Program-made: the position numbers and the translations under genes
The notes under the pieces: generated by a model
The model's input: only the letters and a program-made list of their open reading frames with translations
Told to the model about the DNA's origin: nothing
Databases searched by the model: none
In this document: positions 18,900 to 20,483 of the stretch, one piece after another
Numbering within the stretch: the stretch's first letter is position 1
How the letters are laid out: every line of letters begins with the position of its first letter
Source: Plantago elongata
Lineage: Eukaryota > Streptophyta > Magnoliopsida > Lamiales > Plantaginaceae
Length of the DNA stretch: 20,483 bases
Direction: 5' to 3'
Assembly (NCBI GenBank): GCA_036897095.1
Contig: JAYMSP010003251.1
Span: forward strand, 1 to 20,483

Positions 18900-19138
18900 A
18901 ATGCTACATCAATATGAAAGAATGTTGCAGCCTCAAGAATGTATTTAGACATTTCTCCCGTCTAATAATGCTACACCGATATAAAAGAATGCTGAAGCGT
19001 CAGGAATTTATTCTGACATTTTCCCATCTAATAATGCTACATCGATATGAACGTACGAATGTTGTAGCGTCTTTTGTTTTCGATGACGGTACAATGCTGC
19101 TGCGATATGAACACATGATGCAGCGCCACAATTTAAGG
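18900..19138 (+). repeat. Tandem minisatellite, about 66-bp unit, nearly four copies
   Basis: Units begin with aatgctac or aatgctgc at 18900, 18967, 19033 and 19093, giving periods of 67, 66 and 60 bp. Each unit has a shared core of ATGCTACATCGATATGAA, then an AATGYTGNAGCG phrase, then (in the first two) a TTCTGACATTTTCCC-like tail. Because the period is close to a multiple of three, one plus-strand frame stays open over 18914-19144 and reads an MLHRY-like phrase three times and MLLRY once. The translation has no known domain, and I think the frame is a by-product of the repeat. Each unit can fold weakly, as GCTACA faces TGTAGC in the third copy. Confidence 0.8.
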
Positions 19139-19144
19139 TTGTGA

Positions 19145-19331
19145 ATGTACATTACATTAATTTAAAACGTATATACTCATATTTATGCATTAAATAACAT
19201 AATATATTCAAGTGAATTCATTTCTTTATGAAAGAAATTATGAAATATACTCATATTCATGTAAAGTTATATTTGATTTAATAAGTTTAAGTATCAATCG
19301 GTCAACTATTTTTAACTTTAACTATAAAGTA
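19145..19331. other. AT-rich intergenic stretch
   Basis: No feature was seen between the minisatellite and the target duplication of the hAT-like element. Confidence 0.6.
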
Positions 19332-19339
19332 CTCTTAAA

Positions 19340-20179
19340 ATGGGCCGGCCCTGAAATTGTGAGGCCCCATGCAAAATTTTAAAAGTGGCCCCGAACGATT
19401 ATACAATGAAAATGAAAAAAATTAAATATCATATATAATAAAATATGTATATGCCAAAACAAAATTTCAAACACAATATTAACATTATCTTCCGAATGAA
19501 AGCCTCAATTCTATTTTTGTCATTTTTTTAAGGGAAAATTTTTATTAATAACTTCTCAACGAGTCCAATATGCTCCAAACAAACAAAAGGAGAATACAAG
19601 AGATGATGAAACCAAATACAGAAATCAAAACCAGATTGAAAAAGGCTAACACCCAAGCTAATACTACTAGTAGCTACCATGCCCAAAAAAGTCAATCTTT
19701 GATGAACACTTAACCAAAACCAAATCAGAACTACAATATTCCTCTGGGTCTCGACATCACCACTGCCGATAGCTTGCACCGTCCAAATCGTAATAGAGAA
19801 AGAGATTATGGAAGAGAATTAGATTAAAAGAGGTATCGAAGTGAGTAATACTTGTAATTGAAAACATACTTATACTCCAAGAATGCTAACGGTATTTTGA
19901 GGATATATAGAACAAGAATCAGAGATGGAATTAGATGTGATTTTAGAAATCAATCTTTTACTATGTTTATTTAGGCTGTCATTTTCTTATGAATTTCAAC
20001 CGTTGTTGATTGCTGAAGCGCAATTCTTTCGCTTCTCCTCTTCTACGTTAGTTTCAGAAAATGGAAAGAATAATTTTTTTTAACTATATTACATATAGGC
20101 TATGGCCCTGGGCCTGGGCCCTATAAAATGTGGGGCCCCATGTGGCTGAACAGTTCGCATGGGTTCAGGACTACACCTG
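19340..20179. mobile_element. hAT-like non-autonomous element with 8-bp target duplication
   Basis: The bases ctcttaaa occur at 19332-19339 and at 20180-20187 (the match extends to ctcttaaaat, 10 bases). Inside, the left end reads ATGGGCCGGCCCTGA and the right end on the other strand reads CAGGTGTAGTCCTGA. Both are degenerate forms of CAGGGCCGGCCCTGA, a terminal repeat widely seen in plant hAT-type elements. Next to each end are GGCCCCATG phrases (GAGGCCCCATGC at the left, GGGGCCCCATGTGGCTGAACAG at the right). An 8-bp duplication is diagnostic for hAT. The 840-bp interior has no transposase. Confidence 0.72.
19523..19790 (-). mobile_element. Retroposed 3'-end fragment (LINE-like) inside the hAT-like element
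   Basis: On the minus strand this segment ends AATAAA (19546-19541), then AATTTTCCCTT, then seven A (19529-19523). A polyadenylation signal followed closely by an A-run marks a retroposed transcript end. An open frame at 19528-19779 ends in a hydrophobic, Leu/Ile-rich stretch (GLVEKLLIKIFP) and resembles the untidy terminal translation of plant LINE tails. No reverse-transcriptase motif is present and I cannot see a target duplication, so the 5' limit is approximate. A processed host-gene tail is an alternative. Confidence 0.4.
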
Positions 20180-20189
20180 CTCTTAAAAT

Positions 20190-20483
20190 ATAAAGTAGTA
20201 AACCATTTAATAAAATTATATAATAAAAAATTTAATTATTAGAATTTTAATATAGACTTTTATGGAGTTATTTGTTACTATAGTTTCAAGGTGATTTGTG
20301 GTCAAAATGAAAGACAGTTGATCGCAAAATAATAAAATTTGAAGATTTTGTTTCATGTTGTAAAATAATTTATATTTTGTGATAAATAATCATTTCTCAT
20401 ATAATTGGTTTAATTGAATATGCATTCTTTCATTCTAAATAAGCTTATATATTTTTCTCCGGGTCAAACTAGAATTTTAACCA
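20190..20483. other. AT-rich intergenic stretch at the right edge
   Basis: No coding, RNA or repeat feature could be supported. Confidence 0.6.

Noticed and set aside
18914..19144. A real repeat-containing protein gene
   Set aside because: The open frame is explained by the near-66-bp period of the tandem repeat; no splice, promoter or domain evidence.
1..20483. CRISPR array, bacterial operon or novel defence system
   Set aside because: No regularly spaced identical repeats with unique spacers, no operon structure; all long frames are plant retrotransposon parts.

Overview
The window looks like gene-poor nuclear DNA of a flowering plant, probably a eudicot. It is AT-rich and packed with decayed Ty1/copia, LINE, hAT-like, MITE and tRNA-derived elements, and I find no intact host gene. 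No species can be named from it. Every long reading frame that I can recognise belongs to a transposable element and is broken by stops or frameshifts.

Layout. (1) 1-6964, minus strand: copia A, an old Ty1/copia element entering from the left edge. Read from its 5' side (right to left) it has two LTR copies of about 1.2 kb (5737-6964 and 4466-5703) only 33 bp apart, a gag lacking its N-terminal part, protease, integrase and reverse transcriptase, the last cut by the window edge. (2) 6965-8157 and 12967-about 14510, minus strand: two halves of a second, different element, copia B. The left half holds integrase; the right half holds protease and gag. (3) 8158-12966, plus strand: an L1-type LINE lying in the protease-integrase linker of copia B, so its two halves flank the LINE. 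It carries ORF1 (DUF4283-like plus zinc knuckle) and ORF2 (endonuclease, reverse transcriptase, zf-RVT), with many frame breaks and a CT microsatellite. (4) about 14512-20483: AT-rich intergenic DNA with short elements. These are a Stowaway-like MITE end, a degenerate tandem duplication with hairpins, a MITE with TAA duplications (16082-16565), a retroposed tRNA-like sequence with a 16-bp target duplication (16577-16666), a CACTA-like subterminal array, a 66-bp tandem repeat (18900-19138) and a hAT-like element with an 8-bp target duplication (19340-20179) that contains a polyadenylated 3'-end fragment.

The parts do not work together as a system. They record successive insertions: LINE into copia B, copia A beside or into copia B, and the tRNA retroposon at the edge of the TAA-flanked MITE. 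I found no convincing undescribed biological system. The most informative items are the tRNA-derived retroposon, the doubled LTR, the frame-preserving 66-bp repeat and the nested LINE.
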